Shown here: positions 37,301 to 49,361 of the stretch, piece after piece | How the letters are laid out: each line of letters opens with the position of its first letter | Position numbering within the stretch: position 1 is the first letter of the stretch | Assembly: GCA_019914945.1 (NCBI GenBank) | Contig: CM034100.1 | Span: 6,151,209 to 6,215,208, forward strand | Direction: 5' to 3' | Length of the DNA stretch: 64,000 bases | Origin: Typha latifolia | Taxonomy: Eukaryota > Streptophyta > Magnoliopsida > Poales > Typhaceae | The notes under the pieces: generated by a model | Told to the model about the DNA's origin: nothing | The model's input: the letters and a program-made list of their open reading frames with translations, nothing else | Databases searched by the model: none | Program-made: the position numbers and the translations under genes

Positions 37301-40300
37301 TCGTTCCAAATTTGGTCTGTAACACACATATGCAATTGAAAGATATAAAGATCATGCCTTCTCCACATATTCTACTAAGCTTCAAAATTTTTTTTAATTC
37401 TAGAATCTTGTTGGAAGAGAAATTGTATTATAAAAGCCCCAAATTTGTATTATAGCCCTTCTAGGATGAGAAAAGCTAATTTTTTAAGATCGCCCAAGGG
37501 TCCAACTAGGGAATTAAGGGAGTTAAATTATGTAAGTTCTATGGATAGATATAAAAAACAGATCATGGTTGGGCACATTTCTGCATATATCTATCTTCTC
37601 CTTCCCTCTAACATCCATTCCCTGATTTCTTTTTGCATTGATCAATTAATAACATCAATAAATTATCAATTTTCCAAAGCTCAAAAAGTTTGATCTAAGA
37701 TCAATCTTGTCCTAACAAACCAAGACGAAATTATTATACATGTCCTTGTCAAGCCCCGGCTATTCTATGTGAAGCTTAGCCACTAACTTGTCTTTTGGCA
37801 AAGTAGTAAGTATGCAAGCGCTTACTTTTGGCCTCCTAGAACATTGAAAATGACCCTTTACATGTCAAAGCAACATGGGAGCAGATTTTTGGTGCAATAT
37901 TATTAATGTCAACACTTATTTCCTTAATAAGTTTATAATGTTTTACTCTTCTATAGTATTTTACACTCCTATTTTCAAAAAAATGGACAGTATGCACTCT
38001 CACATATGCAGTATGCAGATTTGGTTTGACAAGCAACACACAGAATCTCATGCCTATAGCTTTAACAAATTGATCCTGTGCTATAATAAGCACATCTCAG
38101 TATCTTAATTATGCCAAGCAAACAACTTGACACTGATCAATTAGTATCACATGCAGTATGTGCTACAGGTGCTGCCAACACCTGTTAGCATATTAAGAAA
38201 CCACTGCAAACAGGGGAAGAGATAGGTATTCTCTAAGAGTAACTAGTGGAAAAGAAATAGGAAGACCTATGCAGGAAATCATGATCTTGTCCTCTCAAGT
38301 TACCACTTTAAACAAACACCCCTGTTGTTCCTCTTCTTGACTTCTGTCCCTCTTGAGCTGACTACAGCCTCCCTTCATTCACCCTTCTTGTCAATTGTCA
38401 TTGGCACAACAAGCTGCCAACATTTAACAGCACATGCCATGGTACATATCTTACCAGCCATTGACAGATAAGGGCTATGGCATTGGCAAGCCTATCGCCT
38501 TTGGTATTAATTTGTTGGCATCTCCTGCACTACAATTGGCTTTTAGAAAATAGAAGATTAAGAAAGCTAGAAGGGCAGGCTAGATGAACTTCCAAGATCC
38601 ACATTAGTTCTGTGAATAAAATTTGGAATTAGTTAGGGACTAGATGTGCCCGAACTTATCAAATACATAACTCAAATTATGCACTAACAATGTCAAAGTA
38701 GATGCTATCACATATAATCGACAGATAAGCTCTCTCACCCCATCTTAAGCATAAAAGATGCAAGTAGTCTCATTCTACACAACACTTACAAAAGAGTTGC
38801 TTTTTTTCTATAAAAGAAGATGCTACTCTTCCTATGTAGGCTATCTATGGAATTATGGATGTGGCTTTCTTAAGGTTTTCAACTGATACAAAGTAACACA
38901 AGTAAGAAATTTGATATTCCCAGGTCATCTAAGGGAAGAACAGAAATCTGAAGAACCCATACAATAAAATTCAGTACAAACTTGTTTCATCAAATTAATC
39001 TCTAGGAAAAAAAATAAAAAGAAAGAAAGAAAAGTGCAACCAGACCTGACCTACAGCCCGAAGTATGCTCTTTTGAACTCGAATGTCCTTTTCAACCTCA
39101 GCCCCTGTTAAGATTTATCTGATATTCAGATGAATCACCAAAAAAGTTCCAAATACATGTTTAATATGATAGACGAGCACACCTGATGCAATATGTAATA
39201 AGAATTGTCTTGTAGGATCCAGCCCAACAATATTGCAGCAGCTTGGTTTTTTAGCTTTGTCTTTTCCACCAGCCGAGCCAGTATCCAAAGGTCCACTTAC
39301 TGGTAAAGGACATAGCAATGCAGTTACCACCGCACCATATCTTCTGTGAGTGGAAGCAAGGGCTCCAGGAGAAACATCGGAAACAATGTCACCACTAACA
39401 ATCTACAATACAATTTGACAATTGCTGATTTAGCTTTCCAAATATGGATTTCCATAGCATCATCCAGATAGGTTCACTAATACCAGAACATCACTCGCAG
39501 TGAGATGGTGGGTCACAGCTCGCAATGCACCTGCAGTTCCAATATCCTCAGGGACTGCAGCTACCTAGAAACAAGATCATGTGCTCCTCTCTCAGTTAAT
39601 TAAGAAATCAGACAGCATATAAATAGAAGTAGAAGTATCTAAATGTAACAGTAACAGAAGCATGTACAACATGCCAAGCTGCTCAGCAGCCTAGGTTCAG
39701 CAGCCTAGGAATTACTTTAGAAATTAGGGCATCTTATACCCCTTTTCTGTCTGACAATAATTATAGAAGATTGTAGTGCCTTTTGTCAATATATATATAT
39801 AAAGAAGATTGTAATCTCTTTGACAATTTTTTGGCCTTAGGGAATTAAATAAGTATTCAAATTAGTCATTAACTTCCAGAAATTTATTTATACTTATCAC
39901 GATCATCAATTAGGCTCGTTCCTACTGATCCTATTGATTCAGTCATAATATTCATTTCCTTCCAAAACTTCTATAAGCAATATCTTGATCGAATCAAGCT
40001 TAATCAGTATAGAACAGATTACTTAAATCAGTTAAGGACTAGAACAATGAAACCAATACTGGAGCCACAAGATTCTATTAATGCTCCACTTAGTTGATCA
40101 TTTGAAAGAGTATCCCACTGTTATAAGCAAGGATGTAATACAAGTCTAACATTCCCCTAGTAACTATCAAAAATGCAGTTACTATAAATAAGCTATGAAT
40201 TGGTCAAAGTTCCTACACGAGCTTCTCAATACTATGAGTTTTACATTATATTTGGAAAAGGGGATAGCCCGATAACGCATCATTACTACAAAATGGGGCA

Positions 40301-41606
40301 TTAACCAAGGCCACAGATTTCTCAAATTACTCTTTCCTCAGATCTTTAGCAATCTTGCATGTGTGATAGCACTGCACTATGACAACGTGCAAATACAAAG
40401 ATGAAGCATTATCAAGAAGCATAAGAGATCGCTTTCATAGCATTTGGCTTCTCGAGTTTTTTTTCTAATGAATATGATGTGGAATCAAGAGGAGGCCTCA
40501 AAGTTGACAAGGATAAATAATCTACACCAACATAAAGAAAATCATAGAATCTTGAATTAACCGGATTTTGTCCATAAATCAGTCTTCAGTTCACATCTAG
40601 CACATTTTTACACAAGAAAGGAACATAATGTCAATCTATAAAGTTAATCATCTAGATTGGAATCTGTTACAATATAACGGCATATAAGTGAATACAAAAA
40701 TTTAATCAGACATGCTAGAATTAGAAAGACTACACACGAATTAGGATGAAAACATTGAACAAATAATATAGGCTTGGCTTCTATTTATGACAAATCTTTT
40801 TCACGCACACATGTATACCAAGACCAACCATTTCACTATGGAAGATTATGACAATCGTATAAGAAGTTACTTGTACTTCTCCTTTTATCTTTATGAAATA
40901 CAATAGTGTGCTTCCTGATTACTTCCATAATTTAAATCAAAAGATTTTATAATAAAAAAGGTAATCCCGTGCATGAAAGCACACGCATTCTTCAAACCAT
41001 CAACTGATCTCATTCTTAGATAAAAAAGAAAACAACCAAATTTTCCAGACAATAAAAAAGTTATAATTCTACATATCCGGGAATAAAAAAAAAGAATTAC
41101 GATAACTCCATTTAGGCATTCAATAGAACAACAAGATCTGGAAGGAAATTGCATGTTTCGTGTCGCACACCTCGACGTGAAGACGATCAACAAACGCACT
41201 CGATATCCAGCCGCCCACTCTCACAGCAGCGTCTTGACCCTCAACTACCTATATAAACGACAAACAAGCTTCTAATATCCTATCTCTCTGATCTTTCACA
41301 AAGACTAAAAAAGTGAATTTAAAAAAGATGAATTGAAACAAGAAATTCACACCACAAGGAGGTCTTTAAGATTGCTGGCTTCGAGGAGCTCGAGGACGTA
41401 GGACAGAACAGGACGATTCGCTACCGGAAGGAGAGCCTTAGGGACATCCTGCCATCGATCAGAGGTTCAAAGCAAAATTAAAGAAAAAGATAAGGTGAGG
41501 GGTATAAAGAATTGAGTGAGATAGGAGATAAAGCTAAGACCTTGGAGACGAGAGGAGAGAGCTTCTCAGAAGTGCCGCCAGCGAGGACGACGACCTGAAA
41601 ATCCAT
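31326..41606 (-). CDS. Translation initiation factor eIF2B subunit gamma, 13 exons, complete
   Basis: Exons (- strand): 41606-41541, 41448-41353, 41248-41171, 39564-39484, 39402-39183, 39104-39046, 36026-35977, 35874-35787, 35707-35450, 35364-35272, 33601-33497, 33306-33190, 31391-31326. All junctions are GT-AG, all phases agree, and they give 458 residues. The N-terminal half is a nucleotidyltransferase-like domain (VVLAGGTSEKL at 6-16, PKALLPVANRPVL at 25-37, then EDIGTAGALRA). The C-terminal part (about 340-458) is a left-handed beta-helix built of hexapeptide-like repeats (SAVLGSKT, CSVKRSVIGRHCRIG, VTIEDG, VQLQERAVLKDCQVG). eIF2B is the cytosolic guanine-nucleotide exchange factor that recharges eIF2 with GTP; gamma pairs with epsilon in the catalytic subcomplex. 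Large introns 3, 6, 10 and 12 hold repeats; intron 10 has a MITE and a hAT relative. A hAT-type end starts 121 bp upstream of the ATG. Confidence 0.95.
31392..33189 (-). other. Intron 12 of eIF2B gamma
   Basis: 1.8 kb without a recognisable gene or well-bounded element. Short open frames on both strands are not convincing. Confidence 0.6.
33889..34040. mobile_element. Tourist-type MITE in eIF2B gamma intron 10
   Basis: Ends GGTCTTGTTTGCTTTGAG and, in reverse complement, GGTCTTGTTTGGTTTGAA. TTA flanks both sides (33886-33888 and 34041-34043). 152 bp, AT-rich inside, no coding sequence. Confidence 0.85.
34298..35049 (-). mobile_element. CAAGG-type hAT-like element, inverted copy in eIF2B gamma intron 10
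   Basis: Its left end (CGAAGTTCCAAAAC, then ATCAGAATCGAGATTAGGATCG) is the reverse complement of the right end of the element at 55817-56769 with scattered changes. The CT-rich middle (34540-34760, then GA-rich to 34900) and the CCGATC-rich far end also correspond. The flanking 8-mers GTTATGTG (34290-34297) and GTTACGTG (35050-35057) differ at one base. Confidence 0.65.
36500..37330 (+). mobile_element. LTR-like sequence in eIF2B gamma intron 6
   Basis: A TATA-like CTCCTATAAATAGAAG at about 36889-36904 lies upstream of a stretch shared with 7130-7510 (reverse strand). A weak primer-binding-site-like GAAATCAGAGCTA follows near 37227. No coding part is attached; the boundaries are uncertain. 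Confidence 0.45.
37331..39045 (-). other. Rest of eIF2B gamma intron 6
   Basis: No gene or bounded element recognised. Confidence 0.5.
39565..41170 (-). other. Intron 3 of eIF2B gamma
   Basis: 1.6 kb without recognisable genes. Its part next to exon 3 (40990-41170) has a diverged duplicate at about 42495-42690. Confidence 0.6.
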
Positions 41607-41726
41607 GAGAGAAGAGCAAATCGGGTCGTTGTTACCCCGGTGCCGGTGATGGAATAGACGGGCGTAGAAGGTCGGAAGTAGGAATCGAAATTGGGGAGGT
41701 TTATTTCAGTGGCGTAGCCTACTGGT

Positions 41727-42330
41727 AGGGGTGTAAACGAGCCGCGCTAGAGCGAGCTAAGCAGAGCTCGGCTCAGCTCGAAATTATAAATCAGCAAGCT
41801 CGCGGTCGGATCGATTTATTATCGAGCTCAGCTCGTTAAGCTCGTCTATCAACCCAGCAATGGTGAAGGCATTGACGAAAAGCGACGCCGCCGACGAAAG
41901 GAGAAAACATCAATTTCGACGACAACGGACCATGGCTTTAGGCAGTATTGATGACGAACGACGACGATGTCTTTCTTTAGCCTTCCTCTGCGATGGAGTA
42001 AACGACGACCAATGACATGATCGGTGTATCGGAGGCAGGAGAGAGAGAGAGAGAGGATGGAATGGGTAGAGTTTGTCGGCCGGAAATGTAAGGTAGAAAG
42101 GGGAAACTTCTGAGTTAGGGTGGGGAATATTCAAGATGGAATGCTCTTCAAGATTGAGGTGGGTTCTGTACAAAGTTCAACTATGTCACAAGATATACAT
42201 AATGAGGTGTCGAGATTCTATTTGTTGAAATGCATTAGCTCGCTCTAGCTTGGCTCGGCTCAGAGCTTGAGCAGATCTCGAACCGACCTTTAGCGGCTAC
42301 CGAGCTATATTAATATTATTAGCCAATTGG
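41727..42330. mobile_element. hAT-type element or fragment at the eIF2B gamma 5' end
   Basis: Starts TAGGGGTGTAAACGAGCC at 41727, 121 bp upstream of the start codon, followed by GAGC/GCTC-rich subterminal repeats. Similar GCTC-rich sequence recurs at 42236-42305, the likely opposite end. No clean 3' terminus or target duplication was found. Confidence 0.6.
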
Positions 42331-42494
42331 GGTGGTTTGGGGAATATGGCTTTTTCTAAAAAATTTAATTCGCTTTTAATTTTGTGTTTGGTCATAAAAA
42401 GAGGGATAAGTAGTAGAATCAAATTGTCAGATAAAATGGTGCTTAATTATAATAATTAGAATAAGGGATAAAAATGATCAAATTGATAGTATTG

Positions 42495-42800
42495 TCCTTT
42501 TCAAATCATAGATGATTTTATCTTATTCTTACATAAAAAGAAAACTACTAAATTTTTAGATAATCAAGAAATTATAACTTTTACATATCTTGGAGTCAAA
42601 GAAAAAATTTTATGGCAACTTCATTTAGGCATTTAATTGAATAAAAACAATATAAGAAAAGGAAATTGCATGTTTCATGTCACACATTCGAGATGAAGAG
42701 GATAGATGAATGCACTTGATGCCCACTGGACTCAACTACCTAAATAAACCATATACAAATTTCTAATATCCTATCTTCACAGATACCCAAATAAATAAAA
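42495..42800 (-). pseudogene. Degenerate duplicate of eIF2B gamma exon 3 and flanking introns
   Basis: Collinear with 40990-41310: shared pieces include GGAAATTGCATGTTTC, CTCAACTACCTA and TTCTAATATCCTATCT in the same order and orientation. The exon equivalent (about 42686-42738) is some 25 bases shorter than the real 78-base exon, so it is broken. It lies outside the functional gene, upstream of its start codon. Confidence 0.75.
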
Positions 42801-44151
42801 AGGACAAGACCAAGAAGTAAGTGTATGTGTACATGTTTATAGAACATCTTGAATAAGAGTGTTAATTATATCAACCCGGTGATACCCTATTAATTCACCA
42901 CACTATTTTACAAACTCAATTACATCAATATGATTTTTATATTATATAACAACAACAACATCCTCAAATATATCTTATTGAAAGATTAAGCTCGGTCAGG
43001 GTGGAAGGTAATGCAACTGACCTTATATCATATTCAAAGATTGAGCTCGGTCGACAACGGCGGCGGTCCCCTCCCTAGCACTGCGCCTATCTTCCACTCG
43101 GTCGAAGGAATCCAAGATTGAAAAGATAATCTACGATGTCCTTCCATGCGGTGGTGAAATGACATTCATGGAGACATCTTCAAGATCATGCATGGATCAT
43201 TATATTGAAGAACTTTTCCTATAGACTAACTGTTTGGTTAGATGTTCAAAATATAATGTAAGTTTGTAAGCAGTAATCATTTGATTGGTAAACTGAAGAT
43301 TATATGTTATGTATGTATGTAATTAGTTAATCGCCCCTTTGTATGTTGTCAGTATTTTTCTTCTGGACATCAAAAGACATAAGAAATTATTTGGACATTG
43401 GATTGCAATTGATAATATCAAACTCTATCAAACTCTATCAAACTAGAACATTTGTGCTGCATTCTTGTTTTATTGTTGATAGAATCTTATTGCTCTTGCT
43501 GGTAGATTCCATATCTTAAACCTAAATAGTGTATTTAGTATTTTGCTGAATTTATCGTAGATTCATTCATAACCAAAGAGCTGGCTCTTCATTTGGATGC
43601 CTATTTATAATAAGTCGGGTGTACCAACTTGAACTTTGAATTAGTGCATATTAGAATTTTTAGACTTCCATTGCTAGAGCAATGTTGATCTGTTGGTAAA
43701 GGACAAGGGAGGAGGATGACGTGATTGACATGGGTAAGAGCACAGCATCAAGTCAGCTCTATGGTTTGGTCGCGATTTTTCTCTTCTTTTTTCCCCTAAT
43801 CGTCGGTGCATCAAGCCAGCTCTACGATTTGGTCATGATTTTTCTCTTCTTTTTTCCTTTAATCATCGGCAAACTCCTCCCCTCCTCACTCCTAGTAGCT
43901 AGCTAGTAGAGGAGGAGAGGCTTTCTACCTCACCTTCCTCTTTTTGTTTCCTTTTTCTTGTATTCTCGTTCTAAAGTCTCCTCTTGACCTCCTTTACCTT
44001 CTTCTTCTCCCTCATTGCCTACTCACCCTCCTCCTCCAACTCCGCTCCATCCTCTCTTTTTGTCATGCTCTTCAGTGCTATTGTCGTCCTTCTATCACTA
44101 TTTTTATCACCTTTTGCCCTTGTGTATGACTCCTCCCCACCCGTCTCGACC
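42801..44151. other. Intergenic DNA with a short tandem repeat
   Basis: No gene recognised. Contains the 63-bp tandem pair at 43745-43870. Confidence 0.4.
43745..43870 (+). repeat. Two tandem 63-bp units, in frame
   Basis: Units 43745-43807 and 43808-43870 differ at only a few positions. Because 63 is a multiple of three, the open frame across them repeats a hydrophobic 21-residue unit (ASSQLYGLVAIFLFFFPLIVG-like, residues F/L rich). No known protein match. Confidence 0.85.
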
Positions 44152-44156
44152 TTAGT

Positions 44157-45715
44157 TGTCACGACCCGAAATAGGAATCATGATCGGCTATGCATCTCAA
44201 TATGCTTGAGATACACGAAACCTTATTAGTACTTTCTACGTGTACGATGGCAAAATATATAAATAAAATGAAGATCTGCTTTGTTAAATTTAAACTAATT
44301 GCAATAAACATAAAACAATGTTAATATTTTATAGTCTCTAAACGAAATAAATAAAACTTTTAATCTAAAGCATAAAATCCAAAAGAGCGGAAAAGTAAAT
44401 AGGTGAATCTTAAGTGGAGGTGGACTCCGGGTACATCTCGCTCAGTCGCCCCATTGGTTATTACCTGAGATAGATAAATAAATACAAAAAAAGAATCCAT
44501 GAGCCAACAACTATAGCTCAGTGAGTAAAATCCACTTGAAAACCAAATAAATTTTTAATCATAATAATGCTGAATAAAATTTAACTAATGGCAACAATAT
44601 CCATAACAATATGCAATAGGCATGCTCTTTAAATAATAACAATGATAACAATAGAGAGAGTCACAACTTGTAACCTTATATGGTTTCAATATATTAACAT
44701 CTTTTCAATATTTATATTGTCATATGTCTCAATGGGTCTAAACCCTGTGAATCCACATCAACTAGAAGTCACCTCGAGATGACGCTTGGGATTTTTCTTC
44801 ATAGCTGATTCAGTTAGGGTCATCAGATGGTATCACTATGTGATCAACACACTCTATCTTTTCCATTAACCGTTAAGAGAAGTTAGAGTCACCTAGGAAA
44901 TTTCTCATTCATCCTAGGACTGTTCCCTAACTCCGCTAGAGTTACCTAAAAAAAGTCACCGTAGTGATCTGATTTAGGACTTTCCCCTGGACTTCTAGAT
45001 AAACTTGAGTCACCACAAAAAATCGTAAGCAATTTATACCAGGACTGTTATCTAAGTCGTACCAATATTAGTCTCATTTTTCTTTTCACAATTTTTAATA
45101 TTTGCACGAAGTATGATGATGCACTGAGTATAATGATTAAATGCACATAGAAAATATAACAATTAAATTTTCGCATGTATAGATGAAATAAATAGATTTG
45201 CACACAGAAATTGTAACAATTAAATTTTTGTATGTAAGGGTGAAATAAATAATTTGCACATAGAAATTTTACATAGTCTAACAAAGGTACGAAATATAAT
45301 AAAATAAATATGTGAGTGAACCCACTCACTTGAGTCTATGCAAGACAACTAAATCTCAAATCTCTAGCTCACGTGCTAAAAATCACCACCAAGGAGTCAT
45401 GTGATGGTCTCCGATGGCTCCAACGGCGCTCCGGCGGGCCAATTCCACGACGTGACTCTGACGGTGAGGAAGAATAAAGCGAAAGAGGGGAGGAAGAAGA
45501 GAGAGAAGAGGGCTGAAATGGTTAAGCAGAGAGAGAGAAGGGATTAGGGTTTTAATTTATAGACTAAAAGAAGATCAAATCTAATCCAATTCGGATTAGA
45601 TGAGATCTCTGCGCCTCGTCGCATGCTGGAGAGGGAGAGGGGAGGGGTTGCACGTGCAGAGCACGTGCACCCTCCTCTCTCAACCCCCCAATTAATTTTT
45701 TTTCTAGTTCTGACA
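44157..45715. mobile_element. Solo LTR, probably gypsy type
   Basis: Starts TGTCACGACCCGAAA and ends GTTCTGACA, so the ends are TGTCA/TGACA. An identical 5-bp target duplication, TTAGT, lies at 44152-44156 and 45716-45720. 1559 bp, no coding sequence. TGTCACGACCC is a common start of plant gypsy LTRs. A TATA-like TCTATAAATTAAAA on the - strand near 45560 suggests - orientation. Confidence 0.85.
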
Positions 45716-45720
45716 TTAGT

Positions 45721-46779
45721 TGCCTTCAATGGCCCCCTACCCTAATTGGCTCTCGAGTTCAACTCCTCCCTTCTTGGCTCAACCTTAGACATCTCTTCCT
45801 CTATTGGCAACAGCTTCGCTCCTTCCCATTGTGGTCATGGGTGTGTTTCACCTCTTTTGTTCTTCGGCTACGTCCATTTATTTTCTTATTATCTTTGGTA
45901 GCATTTTGTTGTTAATTGGGAGTTCTTGCTCGATTTCTCAAGAATTCTACAAGTTAATTTTAAGTCTTTTGCGCTTATGTATTTGCTAGGGTTGTGTTTC
46001 TTATTGATATCATGTTTTCTTTTGCTATAATATTTATTATCATAAATAAGTGTAAAACTTGTGTCAAAAAGTTATTCTATATTTTCTCTCTCAATTTTTA
46101 TTTTAAGTCGTCTTTAAATATGTGCCTATAAACTCTCTCCAGGAAAAAAAAAACTCTTGGCAAAGCATTTATCCAAATTTCAACAATATTTTTTGGAAAA
46201 GCTACAGATAAGAGGACTTAGAGCAAAGCATTTATCCAAATTTCAACAATAATTTTTGGAAAAGCTACCGATAAAAGGACTTAGATTTCTTAATGCATCC
46301 AAGACGAAAATTATTTTATCACATTTATCTTGCTTTGAAGCATAATTACAATTGGTAGCTGTGTATGGAATCACAGTGACATGTGACCACTAAAATAAGA
46401 TTATATAACAAATTTCTAATTAATTTGCAGTGGCTTCATTTCCTAGGCTTCACTTGTTGGCCCATGCAAGCATCAATTTCATGCTAACTTTCTATCTGAG
46501 AATTTTTGCATTTATAACCTTCCAAGTGCTTATTTTAACCTTTTATACCCTATCGATACTCTTGAACATATACTCCTCAAATAATTGTTTTTTTAATCTT
46601 TTTGCATATATATGTAATCTATATGAATGCCCCCTATATGTATATATAATATTACTTTATGGTATTTTGTTATTTTTACTGGTACATTGTTTGCTAATTA
46701 TGTTGCTAACTAATATATTTGGGTATTTTTGCATATATAACTCTAAAATCCCTTGCTCTCTTCATGGATGCTAATATAA
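45721..46779. other. Intergenic DNA
   Basis: AT-rich, no gene recognised. The open frame at 46430-46774 is hydrophobic and of simple composition and is not convincing. Confidence 0.4.
46161..46284. repeat. Tandem duplication, 63-bp unit
   Basis: CAAAGCATTTATCCAAATTT recurs 63 bases later (46161 and 46224), and the rest of the unit matches with few changes. Confidence 0.9.
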
Positions 46780-47576
46780 TGTTACGAACCGACTTGATGT
46801 GATGCGTAATGGTTCTGGACTAGTTTGAGGACGTGACTTTCGAAGGTAACTGTGGATGATCTAGCCATTGGAGCTTGGTGAATTTTAGATATGTTGTTGC
46901 TGTTAAAGAGAGCTTTCCAACGAATCCAAGATTGCATAGTTTGGATGGCTAGATCTTAAGATATCGGCTAAACAGTGGCTGAATGTCGGATAAACCCTAG
47001 CTTGTTAACCTTCAATGGCTAGATAGGTGCTAGGTTAATTCCTTCGGAGTGAAGGGAGAGAAGTTACTATAGAAGAGGAGGATTAGGAGTTAGAGAAAGC
47101 TGACCAAGAACTTGGGCGGTGGAAGGAAGGAGGTGAGAGAGGACATTAATGGCTAGAGCAAGAAGAAAAGAAATATAGGCACAATGCCGTTGCAATTATC
47201 AAATAAACTCCAATTAGGGTTTCCTTCATATATTTATAGATGCTCACCCTTAGAACCCAAACAACTAAATTAAAACCCTAACAAACCAACAATTTTTGCC
47301 GTGGTGCGTTCGAATGCGCAAATATAGTTCTTTGTCGTTGCGAACGTGTGTAGACATTCGAACAGCCGCATTCGAACAGGCTCGAGGTCGTTCGAACGCA
47401 CAATTTACGTTCTCTATTTTTATAAACACGTGCAAGCGTTCGAATGCGGTCTATTGCATTCGAACGCCCCCAGCAAAAAAAACTTTATTTCTTCAAGCAA
47501 AAATTCAACTAGATAAATAGGCTCATCCCAATGAACCAAATATTGCGAGTGGAGCCATTATGACTGAGTCATATCA
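46780..47576 (-). mobile_element. Solo LTR with TTCGAA motifs
   Basis: On the - strand it starts TGATATGACTCAG and ends CGTAACA. The flanking 5-mers TATAA and TATTA differ at one base. A TATA-like box on the - strand lies at about 47230-47240, and TTCGAA motifs cluster at 47308-47465. The start matches the putative LTR ending at 21156. Confidence 0.6.
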
Positions 47577-48519
47577 TATTATCTCTCTTATTCAATGGTA
47601 CTTTTGTCATTTTCTCTATTACATTATTAGATTTTTAATTCCTAATTGCCAAAAAGTAACTTAGAGGATATTAATGTGAAAATCATGAAAATAAATCTGG
47701 CATTGGACATGATCATTTTAAGAGACTATTTATGTCTTTATACCTAAAGATAAATTTAAAAAGAGTATAGATAGATTGGCGAGGCCTAATAGTTAGGGGT
47801 GTAAACGAGTCGAGCTTGAGCGAGCTAGACCCAGCTCGGCTTGGCTCGATAGCATATTTACTCTGGCTCAAGCTCAACTCGAGCTCGATTCGAGTTGGAG
47901 AAATTCAGCTCGGTTCAACTCGAGCCCAGCTCGACGAGCCTCGAGCTTGGCTTGCCAGCTCGTGGGCTGAATGGGCTGGGTATATTTATCATGGGCTTTA
48001 CAGTTAAATATGAGAATAAAAAAACTGACTTTAAAAATTTTAATTGAAGCTTGAAACAAACTTATAGTGATAAGTACAAAAATAAATTAAAACCACTGAT
48101 CACTTACCTAGTTACCTACAAGTAACAAGTAAAACATATTCCTACAAAGATTAAAAAACCAATAAATAAAAACCAACAAAAAGTAATAATATCCCCCACA
48201 AGGGTTACAACTTACAAGCAAATGAACATTTGAAATTATCCCCACAAGGCTTATAAGTACAAGCAATTGATCACTTAAATATTATCCCCTCAAAGATTAC
48301 AAGCAAATGATAATTCAAAAAATTTCCACAAGGACTACAAAACAAGCAAGGCTCCATTGCACATTTATACTCCATATTGCCACTAATAAACCTTGATTAT
48401 TAGTGCCATCTTCCTCTACAAGTAATTAAAAAAAATTAGTCAAAGAAAATAATTAATACTTCTACAAAATTATTAACATCAGTAAAGTTCAATAAATATC
48501 AGCGTAATACACTAATACT

Positions 48520-49210
48520 AGACATGTGATGAATAATTTAACAAGTAAATATGGAGATCCTCTTCTTCATTTTGTTCTTCTTGAAAAAAAGGTTTAACTT
48601 TTTGTTGTAAATTATAACAACAAAAATAAAGAAAATTAAAGTACTAATTTGTAGTAAACTTACATATGGACATTTCATTATCTTTTGAGTAGCTCTAATC
48701 CAATTCCCAGTGCAAACCAAAGCTTCCACTTCCTTTGGAGTCAATTAACTTCGATAATCATCTAACACTCTTCCTCCAGCATTAAAGTTAGACTCTGATG
48801 CTACTATAGTGATCGGTATAGAAAGAATATCACGAGCCATCTTAGACATAATAGGAAATTTTAATGTATTCATTTTTCACCAATTTAATATATCAAAAGT
48901 GCTAGTATCATGTGTTTCATTTGGCTCCTACAAATTTATATCCAATTCTGATTTAATAGGTCTTGTGGTGCTAGTAGACCTTAGAAATTTATCAAATTCT
49001 GAAGTAATCCTTGTAATAGGTCTCTTATTATTTGAAGATTGAAGCCTTGATATGTTTGATGACATATTTTATACATTAGAACTATATTCTTGGGTAGCTC
49101 ATCATTTTCTAGTTGCACTTTTTCTATTTCCTCATTTTCAGTATTTAGATATTTTTCAAGTACAATTGAAGTCATAGATTGTTCAGATGAATAAAGAATG
49201 ACAGACATCT
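48520..49210 (-). pseudogene. hAT transposase, C-terminal (dimerisation) part, broken
   Basis: On the - strand: an acidic region (TENEEIEKVQLEND), then a broken WWKMN-type stretch, ARDILSIPITIVASESNF near 48840-48785, GGRVLDDYRS, a stop, and LTPKEVEALVCTGNWIRATQ (48745-48690). This is the conserved hAT C-terminal dimerisation domain of Ac-like transposases. Stops and frameshifts break it; the zinc finger and the catalytic core upstream are not recognisable. Confidence 0.85.
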
Positions 49211-49361
49211 AAAAAAATAACAAAATTTTTAATAAAATAAACATGAAGAAAATATGCTAGTAATTTAATCACTGTACGAAAAATAGATGTTCATACATAC
49301 AGACAAGATAAAAACAAATATAAAATTCAAAATAGATAAAAACAAATATAAAATACATACA

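Noticed and set aside
46430..46774. 114-codon hydrophobic frame
   Set aside because: Phe/Leu/Ile/Tyr-rich composition expected of AT-rich DNA, no recognisable domain.
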